Assembly (NCBI GenBank): GCA_022574115.1
Contig: JACZSS010000034.1
Span: 1 to 10,690, forward strand
Length of the DNA: 10,690 nt
Reading direction: 5' to 3'
DNA from: Candidatus Heimdallarchaeota archaeon
GTDB taxonomy: Archaea > Asgardarchaeota > Heimdallarchaeia > Heimdallarchaeales > Kariarchaeaceae
Part shown: piece by piece, positions 1 through 7,258 of the stretch
Numbering within the stretch: the first letter of the stretch is position 1
Layout of the letters: each line of letters begins with the position of its first letter
Program-made: the position numbers and the translations under genes
Notes under the pieces: generated by a model
Seen by the model: only the letters and a program-made list of their open reading frames with translations
The model's database searches: none
What the model was told of the DNA's origin: nothing

Positions 1-684
1 AAATTTCTTGTCCGGAGAAGAAACTTGAGCTGTATTTGGGATAAACATCTGGTTTATTTGGTTAGGTGAATAATCGCGAGTTGTAGGTTTCGTTACTTCA
101 AATTTAAACAAATATCCGTGGTGGTATAATCGATCGAATTCGCGATTTAATTCCGAAATGTCATCCAAATCCGTATTGGCCAAATGGTTCATCAAATTTG
201 CTTGATTAATCGATTTATTATTGAAGAGTGATAGTTCAAGTAAATCGAGAGCTCGAGAATCAAAATTGTCGAAATCATGATGTTGGACAGAATCAGTCAA
301 CATTACATATTTTTTTCCGCTGTTATCCAATCGGGTGATCTTATCGTTACGGCGATACAATTTAAGCACACCTATTACCTCTTCTCGGTTGAATCCGAGG
401 TTATTTAATTGATTTACCAATTTAAGCTCCTCTGTGCCGAACGCCGTTAATCGCATTATCATCGAATCTAAATAGGTTTGGGAATAAATTCCAAAGTAGG
501 ATACCAAAGTTGACATTGGTACTCCTCGAGATGGGGTGGAATATTGACGGGGAATTTCTTGACGTAGATTTGAATAATCATTTTTCAAGATCTTTGTTAA
601 GTCGTCTTTACCAGTGTTTGGATCCAGCGCTGTGCTAGCCACATCCAATGTTGAACATAATAAAGATTTTGATTTATTTAGCAA
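1..684 (-). CDS. Hypothetical protein, winged-helix-like, partial (runs off left edge)
   Basis: This frame is open for 228 codons and continues past the left edge, so the C terminus is missing. I do not recognise the family. Two stretches look like winged-helix units: roughly residues 85-130, with a helix-turn-helix-like LGFNREEVIGVLKLY followed by a turn and a short strand (GKKYVML), and roughly 147-200, with NQANLMNHLA, then a long helix ELNREFDRLYHHG and a strand LFKFEV. Tandem winged helices would suit a DNA-binding regulator or a structural adaptor; that is inference. No signal peptide or membrane segment is visible. The start is uncertain. TTG at 684-682 lies about 30 nt downstream of a TATA-like box and would give a leaderless mRNA; TTG 648 and GTG 642 are alternatives. 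There is no in-frame ATG near the 5' end. The coding frame is undamaged, unlike several neighbours. Confidence 0.7.
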   Translation of the reverse strand, partial: MLNKSKSLLCSTLDVASTALDPNTGKDDLTKILKNDYSNLRQEIPRQYSTPSRGVPMSTLVSYFGIYSQTYLDSMIMRLTAFGTEELKLVNQLNNLGFNREEVIGVLKLYRRNDKITRLDNSGKKYVMLTDSVQHHDFDNFDSRALDLLELSLFNNKSINQANLMNHLANTDLDDISELNREFDRLYHHGYLFKFEVTKPTTRDYSPNQINQMFIPNTAQVSSPDKKF

Positions 685-711
685 ATTTTACCACACTATA
701 ATTTGATTGAG

Positions 712-720
712 TATATAATT
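712..720 (-). promoter_or_regulatory. Probable archaeal TATA box
   Basis: AATTATATA on the minus strand lies about 30 nt upstream of the TTG at 684, the spacing expected for a leaderless archaeal transcript of the left-edge gene. It is judged by eye from consensus and spacing only. Confidence 0.4.
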
Positions 721-903
721 ACAGTCACTATTTTATTTAATCTATTTATATAACATGTCAGATATTATAGAATATAGACCAAAACACAAAAAATAAACAA
801 CAATTTATCACGATGATCCCCTAATTCAGCTAACTAACGAATCGATCTTTGATTTTTTCACTTATTTCATTGAGTGTAGACATCTTAGTGCCTGTTTTTC
901 GCT
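721..903. other. AT-rich gap with a possible short plus-strand ORF
   Basis: This is an AT-rich gap between two minus-strand genes. On the plus strand an ATG at 755 opens a 13-codon frame (MSDIIEYRPKHKK) ending at TAA 794-796. The same frame then stays open and protein-like beyond 903 (it includes IQLTNESIFDFFTYFIE at about 820-870), so a small gene with a nonsense codon after an A6 run is possible. A TATA-like TTTATATAA at 745-753 sits too close to the ATG to be its TATA box; TTTTATTTAA at 731-740 is better placed. No RNA gene was seen. Confidence 0.25.
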
Positions 904-1227
904 TCAGTTTCTATCCAGCACAATAAGGACTTTGTCTGTATTGATTGATGTGAGATTTAGTTTTGGGACATCAACTATATTTTTAACAGGTATGTAATAT
1001 TTACTTTTGTAGCCGTATACAGGAACCCTAACTCTCAATGTCTTTGAATCTATGATCATAGCCTTCTTTAAGTTATATATATCCAGTTTTTTCGATTTTT
1101 CTGGTAATTGAGGAAGTATTATTTCCTTGATCACTTCTATCTTCTTGCAATATTTTTCGCTACGAACTAATAGTTTCTTGTTTTGTTCAGCTTCTAATTG
1201 AGTTAAACTTATTAGATTTGGAATGAA
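904..1227 (-). CDS. Hypothetical protein, possibly a gene remnant
   Basis: The frame is open from just after TAA 1230-1228 to TGA 906-904. It reads like protein throughout: a charged, probably helical part (TQLEAEQNKKLLVRSEKYC), then IILPQLPEKSKKLDIYNLKK and a beta-rich basic part (LRVRVPVYGYKSKYYIPVK). The only conventional start is GTG at 1134-1132, giving 76 residues, but protein-like sequence continues about 31 codons upstream of it. The true start may therefore be lost or displaced by the TAA at 1228. After the closing TGA the frame continues for 13 sense codons (SEKQALRCLHSMK) before a TAA. I do not recognise the family; IS605 TnpB and HsdS were considered and not supported. It lies 111 nt downstream of the Mrr nuclease gene on the same strand, so it could be a damaged distal member of that unit. 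Confidence 0.4.
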   Translation of the reverse strand, partial: FIPNLISLTQLEAEQNKKLLVRSEKYCKKIEVIKEIILPQLPEKSKKLDIYNLKKAMIIDSKTLRVRVPVYGYKSKYYIPVKNIVDVPKLNLTSINTDKVLIVLDRN

Positions 1228-1338
1228 TTATTTGTAGATTTGATCACTATCGACTTGTGTTATCGTCGGTGATCTTTCGCAAAAGTAAATTCTGCAATAA
1301 AGCTAAACGATTGATTGATCTCGCCTGCGATGATTATT

Positions 1339-2370
1339 CTATTTTGTATCGTTTGATCGGTGAATTATCATTTGGTCAAGGTCTAGATCTTCCTGATTAA
1401 CAACCGACTCAATTTGCAACAATAGTTTTGAATCGAGCGCCCCTTCATGACCTGGTGGAAGGTTTTCAAACCAAACAATTACCAAATCAATTTCTCCAGG
1501 GAGCAAAGGATTTTGTTGTGTTCCAATACCGGAGGAACTGGGAGATTTCGGGGGTTTAGTTGGGGCAGCCTCTTCCCAGGCAACATGTTTCAGGATGTAT
1601 TGATTCTTGGTTGGTGCCAAACGCATTTTTCCTCTTACATAGTCATACAAACCCATACTTGCATCTAGCTGTATTGTCTGAACTCTCCATTCAGTTTCAT
1701 ACGAGAAAACAACTGCTGCTGACTTCAGGATGATTCCTTTTTCTTGAAAATCGAAATGAATTGGCTTAACGAATTGGAAGGTAGCTCTTAACTGTTCAGT
1801 GACGTCCGGATTCATCCGTGCGACCAGAGTAGCGCGATGTGCCAACCACGCATCAAGTGACAGCCCCTTATAACGCAGTTCGTTATGCTTCATTGATAGT
1901 TGGCTTCCCCCAGAAATCTTGTCGTAACCATAAGAAAATTGCAAATCCTTGAATCGAATCGTCCTCAAATAGATTTCTTGTTCAATTATAATTTTAACCG
2001 CATCATCATCCTTACGGAGGATAGAAATCAGACCAATTCCTTTCCGCTTTGCCTTGCTAAGAGCGCCTCTGGTAAACCCAGAATCACTACAGATAATTGC
2101 TACTTGTGCGCCAAGATCAAAGCGTTTTGAATCTAAGGCATCAATGTATGCTCGTCCGACCCTGCCTGAAGATTTAACATTAAAATGCTTGCATTCAATT
2201 ACAGCTAAATAGTCTTTACCATCAATTTGGCCCCGAACTGACACATCCATATCTAAACGTCCGTCAGGCCCTTGCACCCACTCTCCTTCTACTACATTTG
2301 CACCTGGATCAAATGCCCGAGCTACTTCTGCTACCAGCAGTTGATAAAGTTTCCCAGTATTTTTTTTCAG
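1339..2370 (-). CDS. Mrr-type restriction endonuclease (PD-(D/E)XK), 5' end disturbed
   Basis: This is a putative type IV/Mrr-superfamily nuclease. It carries the PD-(D/E)XK core with acidic motif GRLDMDV (about residue 38-44 from the upstream limit) and, after a short loop, the IECK motif. These supply the metal-binding Asp, Glu and Lys. The strand and helix that follow (VAIICSDSGFTRGA) complete the fold. The C-terminal 180 residues are not recognised. The first conventional start, GTG at 2277, cannot be the real one: the codons upstream encode the conserved N-terminal helix of the family (YQLLVAEVARAFDPG) and are open to CTG 2370, preceded by TAA 2373-2371. An A8 tract sits at 2367-2360. 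Removing one A joins this frame to an upstream frame reading TGELTEKNTGKLYQLL. So either there is a frameshift or an unusual start. It lies about 100 nt downstream of polB and has its own TATA-like box. Confidence 0.8.
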   Translation of the reverse strand: MKKNTGKLYQLLVAEVARAFDPGANVVEGEWVQGPDGRLDMDVSVRGQIDGKDYLAVIECKHFNVKSSGRVGRAYIDALDSKRFDLGAQVAIICSDSGFTRGALSKAKRKGIGLISILRKDDDAVKIIIEQEIYLRTIRFKDLQFSYGYDKISGGSQLSMKHNELRYKGLSLDAWLAHRATLVARMNPDVTEQLRATFQFVKPIHFDFQEKGIILKSAAVVFSYETEWRVQTIQLDASMGLYDYVRGKMRLAPTKNQYILKHVAWEEAAPTKPPKSPSSSGIGTQQNPLLPGEIDLVIVWFENLPPGHEGALDSKLLLQIESVVNQEDLDLDQMIIHRSNDTK

Positions 2371-2386
2371 TTAATTCACCAGTTTT

Positions 2387-2450
2387 ATATCGATCCGTCG
2401 AAATATCGATTCTCTTATTTTATGTTTAGCGTTTATATAAGCTATCGATA
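2387..2450. repeat. Three TATCGAT repeats in the nuclease 5' leader
   Basis: ATATCGAT occurs at 2387-2394 and 2403-2410, exactly 16 bp apart. A third copy inside the perfect palindrome CTATCGATAG is at 2442-2451. The copies flank the TATA-like box of the nuclease gene. The spacing and the palindrome suggest operator sites for a repressor, as is common for restriction genes. This is inference from sequence pattern only. Confidence 0.35.
2432..2440 (-). promoter_or_regulatory. TATA-like box of the nuclease gene
   Basis: TTATATAAA on the minus strand is close to the archaeal TATA consensus. It predicts transcription starting near 2408-2412, at the 5' edge of the Mrr-type reading frame. It lies between polB and the nuclease, so the nuclease need not be co-transcribed with polB. 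Confidence 0.5.
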
Positions 2451-2470
2451 GGTGAGGATAGATCAGCACT

Positions 2471-4135
2471 TTAGAAATACTCTGTTACATCCGCATAGCC
2501 GTTCATTGTATCATCCCAATCTATGTCAAATGACTCGAAAATCGGCTTAAAGGCGTTTTCCAATGCCTCAACATAATGTTTCGTATCCACTTCACCTAAA
2601 TTCTTGACCTTGGCAACCTCCTTGATGGTACAGAAAATATCTGTCCCTGACGGAAGAAAATAGAACTTGCTGGTTCTCGTGGTATATCTGAATTTCTTTA
2701 CTTTAACCGTCAACCACTGCGATCCTTGGCCAATATCAGTATGTTTGTTATCCCTTAAATTCTGTACCGCAATCTGGACGGCTTGCGAATTGGTCTGATA
2801 ATCCTTGAATGGTTTCTTCATGGAAGTCAGCTGGGCCAGATCATCCAGTGAAATGCTACTTTCTTTGATCTCCAAGACCCGCCGTTGTAACAGGTTAACC
2901 ATGGTCTTTTTTGCGTTTTCCAATTCGTCTGGTGATGATACTTCAGACAGCATTGAAGTTATGGCATCATAGGTGGTTCGGATGAATCTTGCCGTGTTTG
3001 ACTTCTTGACTTGCAACCCCTTGGTGATGATCTTACCGTCTGTTGTTATCCCGAAATAATTCTTCTTGCGGTTGGATAATACCAGAAAACGAAAATGATA
3101 ATCCACCCCTAACTCGATCCCCAGATGAACCATTGACCAGATCCGCAACTTCATCTCCTGCTCCTTGGTCATATTATGCAAAAAGATTGAATCAGTGTCC
3201 CCCGCAAGCACCTTGATCCCCATGGCTTCTGCCTGTTCCTGAGCCCCGCGTAAGGCATGTCTGGCATAGGCGGTAGTTGATTCTGCTACCGGTGGGCAGT
3301 GTGAGACAAATTTCTTGTTCCCAAACACCCCGTAGGAGGCATTGATCAGCACTTTCAATGCTGCTTGAATAGTGTTGGCTAGCGTTGCTACCTGTTGATC
3401 GTCACTCTTGGTCAGTGGTTTAAACCATCTCACTCGTACTTCTCTTACGTATCCAACCAAGGATGACATGATTCCCGGAGAAATCTCACACACCCAATGC
3501 TTCAGACCCGGAACAATATTACTTCTACACGATACGTGGTCGCACTTCATGGTTTCATATGATAATTTGTATTTCTCAATGACTGATGGATACAATGAGG
3601 TATAATCCATCACCGCCACATTCCACCATGTTCCGGGAACGGGATCCAGCACGATTGCTCCCTGGTATTGTTTGCCACCACTTGCTGCAACACTCTGATA
3701 CCCTCCCTTTTTCTGGATGATCTCGGAAGATTTTGGCAATAATACCTTTTGTTTTCGATGTTCGAATGCAATCCAGTTCAGGATCCAAGATGAAATCGTG
3801 CCTCGATTGATGAAGCTCATGGTTCCTTTGATGATCCGCATCAGTGTAAAAATCAGGTGCATCGTCAGATGATTGGAAAATGCCGTCAGATCGTAGGTGA
3901 TCTTGGCGTCCTGCACATTGTAACTAATCATTTGGACCAGTGACATCTCATCAAACCACAGATCATGCTCGATTTTCTTTGTCCCCAGCAATGCATCGGC
4001 AATAGCATCTAGTGAATTCCTAGAGTATTTACCACCAAAGGCATACAATCTGATGGCACCCTTCTGGAAGAATTTGAAGAGATCAAAATGGATTGAGTTC
4101 TGAAAATGATATTCCTTTAGCTCACCCCGGTAATG
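2471..4135 (-). pseudogene. polB: PolB1 Exo III and polymerase palm/fingers/thumb fragment
   Basis: Open from after TGA 4138-4136 to TAA 2473-2471. In order: NSIHFDLFKFF and LYAFGGKY; Exo III YNVQDAKITYDL (Tyr and Asp near 3922-3908); motif A DYTSLYPSVI (about 3607-3578); motif B LKVLINASYGVFG (about 3358-3320); motif C AGDTDSIF (about 3205-3182); and the KKxY motif RKKNYFG (about 3067-3047), then ITKGLQVKKSNT and a thumb of ordinary length. Both motif C aspartates are present, but the usual Tyr before GDTDS is Ala (GCG), a two-base change from Tyr codons. This piece has no frameshift over 550 codons. Confidence 0.88.
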
Positions 4136-4900
4136 TCACTCAAAGATAGGCGGTTCCAATCCCAAATCAAGTGCCCGTTGTCTGAGATACTTCAAGTCAA
4201 AACCATCCCCGTTAAAACTTATGATCATTGGATACTTGATAAGATCGTCAAACAGTGTCTGGAGTAGGTCTCGTTCATCCAAAAACGCCTTGATCTGCGG
4301 TCGGTACCCCAAGACATCTTCTACCTCTGCCAGTTCAGCTTCACTGGGAGTCAAGCTCAGTACGTACTGCACTGCTTGTTTGCGATAGTCATAGGTTGCT
4401 ACCGCATGTACTTGGAATTCGGCTTTTTCGGGCACAGGAAAAACATCTCTGGGTGATCGAACTTCGATATCGAATGCGACTCGGGGAAGATTGACCATCT
4501 CTTGAGTTAACAGTGGAATATTTTCTTTGGCTAAATCAAGAATAGATGCGTGTTCTCCCAGTAAGCGCTCCTCGATCTCAATCAACTGGGACGACTCATG
4601 GCCATAATCATAATTAGCAATCACAGTATCGTGAATACTCACCCAAGTGCCTGGGGTAATTTGTTGCTCCTGAAAGTAATCCAATATGTAATTCACAGAT
4701 TGTTCTGCAACATGACGTTGAGCCTGTTTATCCGCTTGTCTATTTCTGCGGATACCAACCACATCAACTCCAACTTGGGATATCAGCTCGGTCTCACCTG
4801 AAATCAAATTCTTGAGCCGGTATTTTGTAACCTTTGAGCTTATTTTTGTGGTATCCAGATCAAATCGATAGCGTATTCTTGATTTGAAACTCTTGTCTAA
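4136..4900 (-). pseudogene. polB: PolB1 exonuclease-domain fragment
   Basis: This piece is open from just after TGA 4903-4901 to TGA 4138-4136. It reads LDKSFKSRIRYRFDLD at its start and carries Exo I as RVAFDIEVRSP (catalytic Asp and Glu near 4471-4463) and Exo II as ISFNGDGFDLKYL (near 4217-4180). The stretch GYRPQIKAFLDERDLLQTLF is nearly collinear with Sulfolobus PolB1 as I recall it. TTG at 4807 is only the first start-like codon within the frame, not a real start. The closing TGA falls in the variable loop between Exo II and the conserved HFDLFKFF segment. Confidence 0.8.
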
Positions 4901-5140
4901 TCACTTCACAAGCGAATTGGACGTTGGATCAAAAAGAATAACATAAAACCCTATGTCCCAACTGTCATAATAACCATCGAGTATAATCCCTTTATCGAGG
5001 CTTTGAATCCGCCCAATGCCATCCCAACAATCATGGATGGTATTTATCTTACGCTCCTTTCGAGGTCTGATATCTACCTCAAAACTGGATAGACCGCTTG
5101 TCTTAGGCTTTGATAGTTTACTGGCCAATGTCTCACCAGT
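4901..5140 (-). pseudogene. polB: PolB1 N-terminal domain fragment
   Basis: This piece holds a basic, probably disordered lead (LASKLSKPKTSG), then IQSLDKGIILDGYYDS and FYVILFDPTSNSLVK. The second part matches the strand-rich start of PolB1 enzymes, where it is followed by a conserved aromatic/hydrophobic residue and an Asp (compare LYDNTGHKPY in Sulfolobus PolB1, recalled from memory). The piece ends at TGA 4903-4901, at the position of that hydrophobic residue; Trp would fit. Upstream, protein-like sequence continues in another frame (LYSPTNDVEVETISEASQ, about 5216-5163). Confidence 0.7.
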
Positions 5141-5260
5141 TCACTTTGCTAAGTGGCTGTGGCTGGGAAGCTTCGGAAATGGTCTCCACCTCAACATCAT
5201 TTGTAGGTGAATACAGCTGATTAATACGACTTCATGTCTCTTTCAATAAGTGGAGTACTG

Positions 5261-5268
5261 CTTTAAAG
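5261..5268 (-). promoter_or_regulatory. Possible TATA box of polB
   Basis: CTTTAAAG lies about 29 nt upstream of ATG 5235-5233, a spacing that fits a leaderless archaeal transcript. The motif is short and palindromic, so support is moderate. It favours 5235 as the original polB start even though the frame breaks shortly after it. Confidence 0.35.
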
Positions 5269-5407
5269 TAAACAGTATTTTTGAGATCATTGAGTTTGTC
5301 TTAACTATAACTATTCTTTTAATTAAATAGTAATTTTCTAATTTAACCAGCTTTTAACTATAGGGAATTATTAATTGAAACCGTTGAAACTAGCGAATTC
5401 GTTGAAA

Positions 5408-5431
5408 TGTGTATTGTATTCATAATACGCA
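5408..5431. terminator. 8-bp hairpin
   Basis: TGTGTATT (5408-5415) pairs with AATACGCA (5424-5431), with one G-T pair and an 8-nt loop. It lies downstream of the surface-protein gene on the minus strand. It could be a transcript-end structure, but no strong T-run follows, so it may equally be a regulatory or chance structure. Confidence 0.3.
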
Positions 5432-5494
5432 ATTAGATCGATCGATCGGGTGCTTAAATCCGAGCAGCCGTACAATGCTAGCGTTCCCAAACAT

Positions 5495-5512
5495 GAAAGT
5501 CTTCTGACTTTC
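5495..5512. terminator. 7-bp perfect hairpin after the surface-protein gene
   Basis: GAAAGTC (5495-5501), loop TTCT, GACTTTC (5506-5512): a perfect 7-bp stem 57 nt beyond the stop of the surface-protein gene on the minus strand. It is a candidate 3'-end structure for that operon. Confidence 0.35.
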
Positions 5513-5568
5513 GAAGCAACATCGGATGTTCATCGATTTCTGTATTCATTCAGACCCACAACTAATTA

Positions 5569-6480
5569 TCATTGTCTTTTACTTCTTTGGGATTGGTATT
5601 TAATATTCAGAAAGGTTATACTAATAAACCCAAAGATCATGTTTGAGATCATAATCGAGGTAATCTCGTCATCCGAATTTTGACTGCTATAATCCTGAAG
5701 AGTTCGCAAATGCTCGCCCATGTAGACATGTGTGGTTTCGTCATAGTCTACAATTCGATATTCTGAAGTACGATCAGCCAGCTGCTCTTCGGGCTTATCA
5801 TGTTGACTCGCAAAGTACTTATAGAGCAACAACCCAGAAGACATCTCTACTTGAAGGCTGTGAGACCCTCTTTCTTCGTCACTTTCATCATAAGTTTCAA
5901 TCTTCCTTTCAAAAATGTCTATTCCGTTAGTTTTGTAAATATAATAAGTATAATTCGTATAGTAGTTTTTTCCACCAAATAAAACGTAATGTTCAGTATT
6001 ATTCTCATAATATTTCATGTCAAATTCAAAGGGAGTCAGAATCTCATCTTCCGTTTCCCGGTCAAGTGGAACTAGAAATCGATTGACACTGCCAGGATCA
6101 TAGTCGGTAACCAAAGTACCGTTTTGGGCTTGCAAAACCAAATCAACAAAATAATTTGGGTCTAACCGAATTTCTTGTAGATTAATACCATTGAGTAGAT
6201 GGTTTATGGTTAGGTTGAATTGTAGTCCCTCTAACACATACTCGTCTTTTGTTCGATCTTGTATTCCTAGCCGCGGCTTCCCTCCTATTTTTTCTTGGAT
6301 AATAGTCCAAATGAATTCATCACCGACCTGAAATGGCAGATCTAAGGAGTAATGGGTGCTTACAGTTGAAGGTACATTATGGTATGATCGCACCTGTTGA
6401 CCTGTGAAACTTAAAGTTAGTAACACTAATATCGGTAAGAAAGTTTGAGTATTAGCCTTAAATTGTCTCACCTTCCGCAT
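5569..6480 (-). CDS. Secreted, C-terminally membrane-anchored surface protein
   Basis: The 303-residue protein has a basic N-terminal end, a hydrophobic signal segment at about residues 13-27 (FLPILVLLTLSF), an extracellular domain rich in Tyr, Asn and acidic residues, a hydrophobic segment at about 275-292 (SIMISNMIFGFISITF) and a Lys/Arg-rich tail (KYQSQRSKRQ). The ectodomain opens with LPFQVGDEFIWTI and later has LQVEMSSGLLLYKYFAS, a pattern I associate with archaeal (including Asgard) cell-surface proteins with varied anchors. Several N-x-S/T sites (NLT, NGT, NNT, NYT) could be N-glycosylated. The function is unknown. ATG 6480 is the start; a small gene ends 19 nt upstream on the same strand, so co-transcription is likely. 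It ends TGA followed directly by TAA. The frame is intact. Confidence 0.75.
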   Translation of the reverse strand: MRKVRQFKANTQTFLPILVLLTLSFTGQQVRSYHNVPSTVSTHYSLDLPFQVGDEFIWTIIQEKIGGKPRLGIQDRTKDEYVLEGLQFNLTINHLLNGINLQEIRLDPNYFVDLVLQAQNGTLVTDYDPGSVNRFLVPLDRETEDEILTPFEFDMKYYENNTEHYVLFGGKNYYTNYTYYIYKTNGIDIFERKIETYDESDEERGSHSLQVEMSSGLLLYKYFASQHDKPEEQLADRTSEYRIVDYDETTHVYMGEHLRTLQDYSSQNSDDEITSIMISNMIFGFISITFLNIKYQSQRSKRQ

Positions 6481-6499
6481 GCTTAATCGTTAATCAAGC

Positions 6500-6700
6500 T
6501 TATTCCTTCAAATACCATCCGGCAGAATAGGCCCAAAATGAGACAACGAGATGTGTGAGCATTACAAAAGCTTCAAAATAATCCAATCCATCATTTTTAT
6601 CAAATGTTTCCTCCATTACCTTGTAATATTCATCTCTACCAAGAAATCTTTCTAGAACCGCTTCTTTTTGATCAAGGATCTCATCTTCAACCCTATACAT
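6500..6700 (-). CDS. Small hypothetical protein with a membrane-like C terminus
   Basis: 66 residues: an acidic, helical N-terminal half (RVEDEILDQKEAVLERFLGR) and a hydrophobic C-terminal stretch (FVMLTHLVVSFWAYSAGWYL) long enough for one membrane segment. I do not recognise it. Its ATG (6700-6698) lies inside the end of the upstream gene, and the two overlap by 8 nt in different frames (ATGTATAG). This fits translational coupling, but could also mean a single protein split by a one-base error, since both halves read well. It sits 19 nt upstream of the surface-protein gene. Confidence 0.5.
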   Translation of the reverse strand: MYRVEDEILDQKEAVLERFLGRDEYYKVMEETFDKNDGLDYFEAFVMLTHLVVSFWAYSAGWYLKE

Positions 6701-6950
6701 CGAACCAGTACTCTAGATTTTTGCTAATTTTTAGTTTAGGTTTCCACCTATTTCTGGGTCTACCTTCAAAATAAAACACTTTCAAATATTTGCTTATCTC
6801 ACAAAAACAGTTCTCCATTGCCATTAAATTGAGGTGCTTGACTTTCTGGTCCGCAAATAGTTTGTTAACATCAACACCAATTCGGTCGAACCATTCAAAT
6901 TGAATATCACAAGTGAATTTGATTAGGCTCGAAGTTACCTTTTGTATCAT
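6693..6950 (-). CDS. Small hypothetical protein, first gene of a three-gene run
   Basis: 85 residues starting at ATG 6950-6948, with an in-frame TGA upstream of that start. It is mixed alpha/beta in character with a basic, aromatic C-terminal part (FEGRPRNRWKPKLKISKNL) and a Cys pair in MENCFCEISKYL. No family is recognised. It ends at TAG 6695-6693, overlapping the next gene by 8 nt. No clear TATA box is visible upstream; a T7 run lies just before the ATG. It may be the N-terminal half of one protein together with the next ORF. Confidence 0.5.
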   Translation of the reverse strand: MIQKVTSSLIKFTCDIQFEWFDRIGVDVNKLFADQKVKHLNLMAMENCFCEISKYLKVFYFEGRPRNRWKPKLKISKNLEYWFDV

Positions 6951-6977
6951 AGTGAAAAAAATCAGAAACGATCAGCT

Positions 6978-7139
6978 ATGCGTAGATACTCTGGTGAAGA
7001 GAATAGGGACAAAATAGCTACAAGAGGAGCAAGCAAGGAATTTACAAAATGGATTTATAGTGAATGGCGGGTGAGGATAGAAAAAGTCCCAAAAAATAAA
7101 GACAAGTCAATTTCAATGACCTATATTCCAGATAAGTAG
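6978..7139 (+). CDS. Small basic hypothetical protein
   Basis: 53 residues from ATG 6978 to TAG 7137-7139; the frame is open from 6927. It is Lys/Arg-rich with an acidic patch (RRYSGEENRDKIATRG) and a C-terminal part that reads like beta structure (EWRVRIEKVPKNKDKSISM). No family is recognised. It is divergent from the three-gene run and convergent with the DUF4145 gene. No TATA box or ribosome-binding site decides the start. It could be the end of a larger lost gene. Confidence 0.4.
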   Translation: MRRYSGEENRDKIATRGASKEFTKWIYSEWRVRIEKVPKNKDKSISMTYIPDK

Positions 7140-7172
7140 ATTAGTCTATATGTATTAAATACCTCTACCAAT

Positions 7173-7183
7173 CCCCTTCGGGG
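7173..7183. terminator. Short GC hairpin between convergent genes
   Basis: CCCC-TTC-GGGG in an otherwise AT-rich gap, followed on the plus strand by TTGAATTATTT. It sits between the ends of the plus-strand ORF (7139) and the DUF4145 gene (7259), where a bidirectional end signal would be expected. The stem is only 4 bp. Confidence 0.3.
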
Positions 7184-7258
7184 TTGAATTATTTATAATC
7201 AGAGTAGTCTATTCAATCCTAATCCTGTAAACAAACTTATCACTATGCCCTGCAAATC

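Larger units (their letters stand above)
2471..5235 (-). pseudogene. polB: Family-B DNA polymerase (PolB1 type), interrupted by stops and frame changes
   Basis: About 920 codons encode one archaeal PolB with 3'-5' proofreading exonuclease and polymerase domains, as in replicative PolB1 enzymes of Crenarchaeota. The main reading frame is the same from 5140 to 2471, and only two TGA codons break it: 4903-4901 (context SNSLVK*LDKS) and 4138-4136 (context PPIFE*HYRG). Protein homology reads straight across both. Upstream, frame changes are needed at 5136-5140 (one extra T after KVNW) and between 5220 and 5232, after ATG 5235-5233 (MKSY). That ATG lies 29 nt from a TATA-like box. All exonuclease and polymerase catalytic residues are kept. 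The gene is either a recent pseudogene, a sequence affected by assembly errors, or translated with TGA readthrough. At least 13 Trp codons in the gene are TGG, which argues against a TGA=Trp code. The stop is TAA 2473-2471. Confidence 0.85.
5269..5568. other. Intergenic region upstream of polB
   Basis: No convincing gene. It is AT-rich on the polB side, with two hairpins (annotated separately) and GATC repeated three times at 5436-5447. A plus-strand frame opens at GTG 5450 and a 23-codon minus-strand frame starts with ATG near 5548; neither resembles a known protein. Confidence 0.5.

Noticed and set aside
904..1227. Possible IS605-type TnpB or HsdS remnant
   Set aside because: Only a vague similarity (KYYIPVK, EIILPQLP). 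No RuvC or zinc-finger residues and no HsdS repeat structure are visible.
4136..4138. Selenocysteine at the polB TGA
   Set aside because: PolB has no Sec-type redox site in this loop, and no specific Sec element was recognised nearby.
1447..4801. Several plus-strand ORFs of 60-76 codons opposite the nuclease and polymerase
   Set aside because: They are antisense shadows of well-supported minus-strand coding regions.
2471..5235. An intein or insertion splitting polB
   Set aside because: Homology reads straight through both TGA codons with no added sequence; the pieces are in one frame and no splicing-motif residues are present.
5436..5447. GATC triple repeat as an origin or methylation cluster
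   Set aside because: Only three copies in an isolated short run, with no replication gene reading toward it and no longer repeats.
5450..5683. Plus-strand ORF of 77 codons
   Set aside because: It overlaps the C terminus of the intact surface-protein gene on the other strand for half its length and has no recognisable character.
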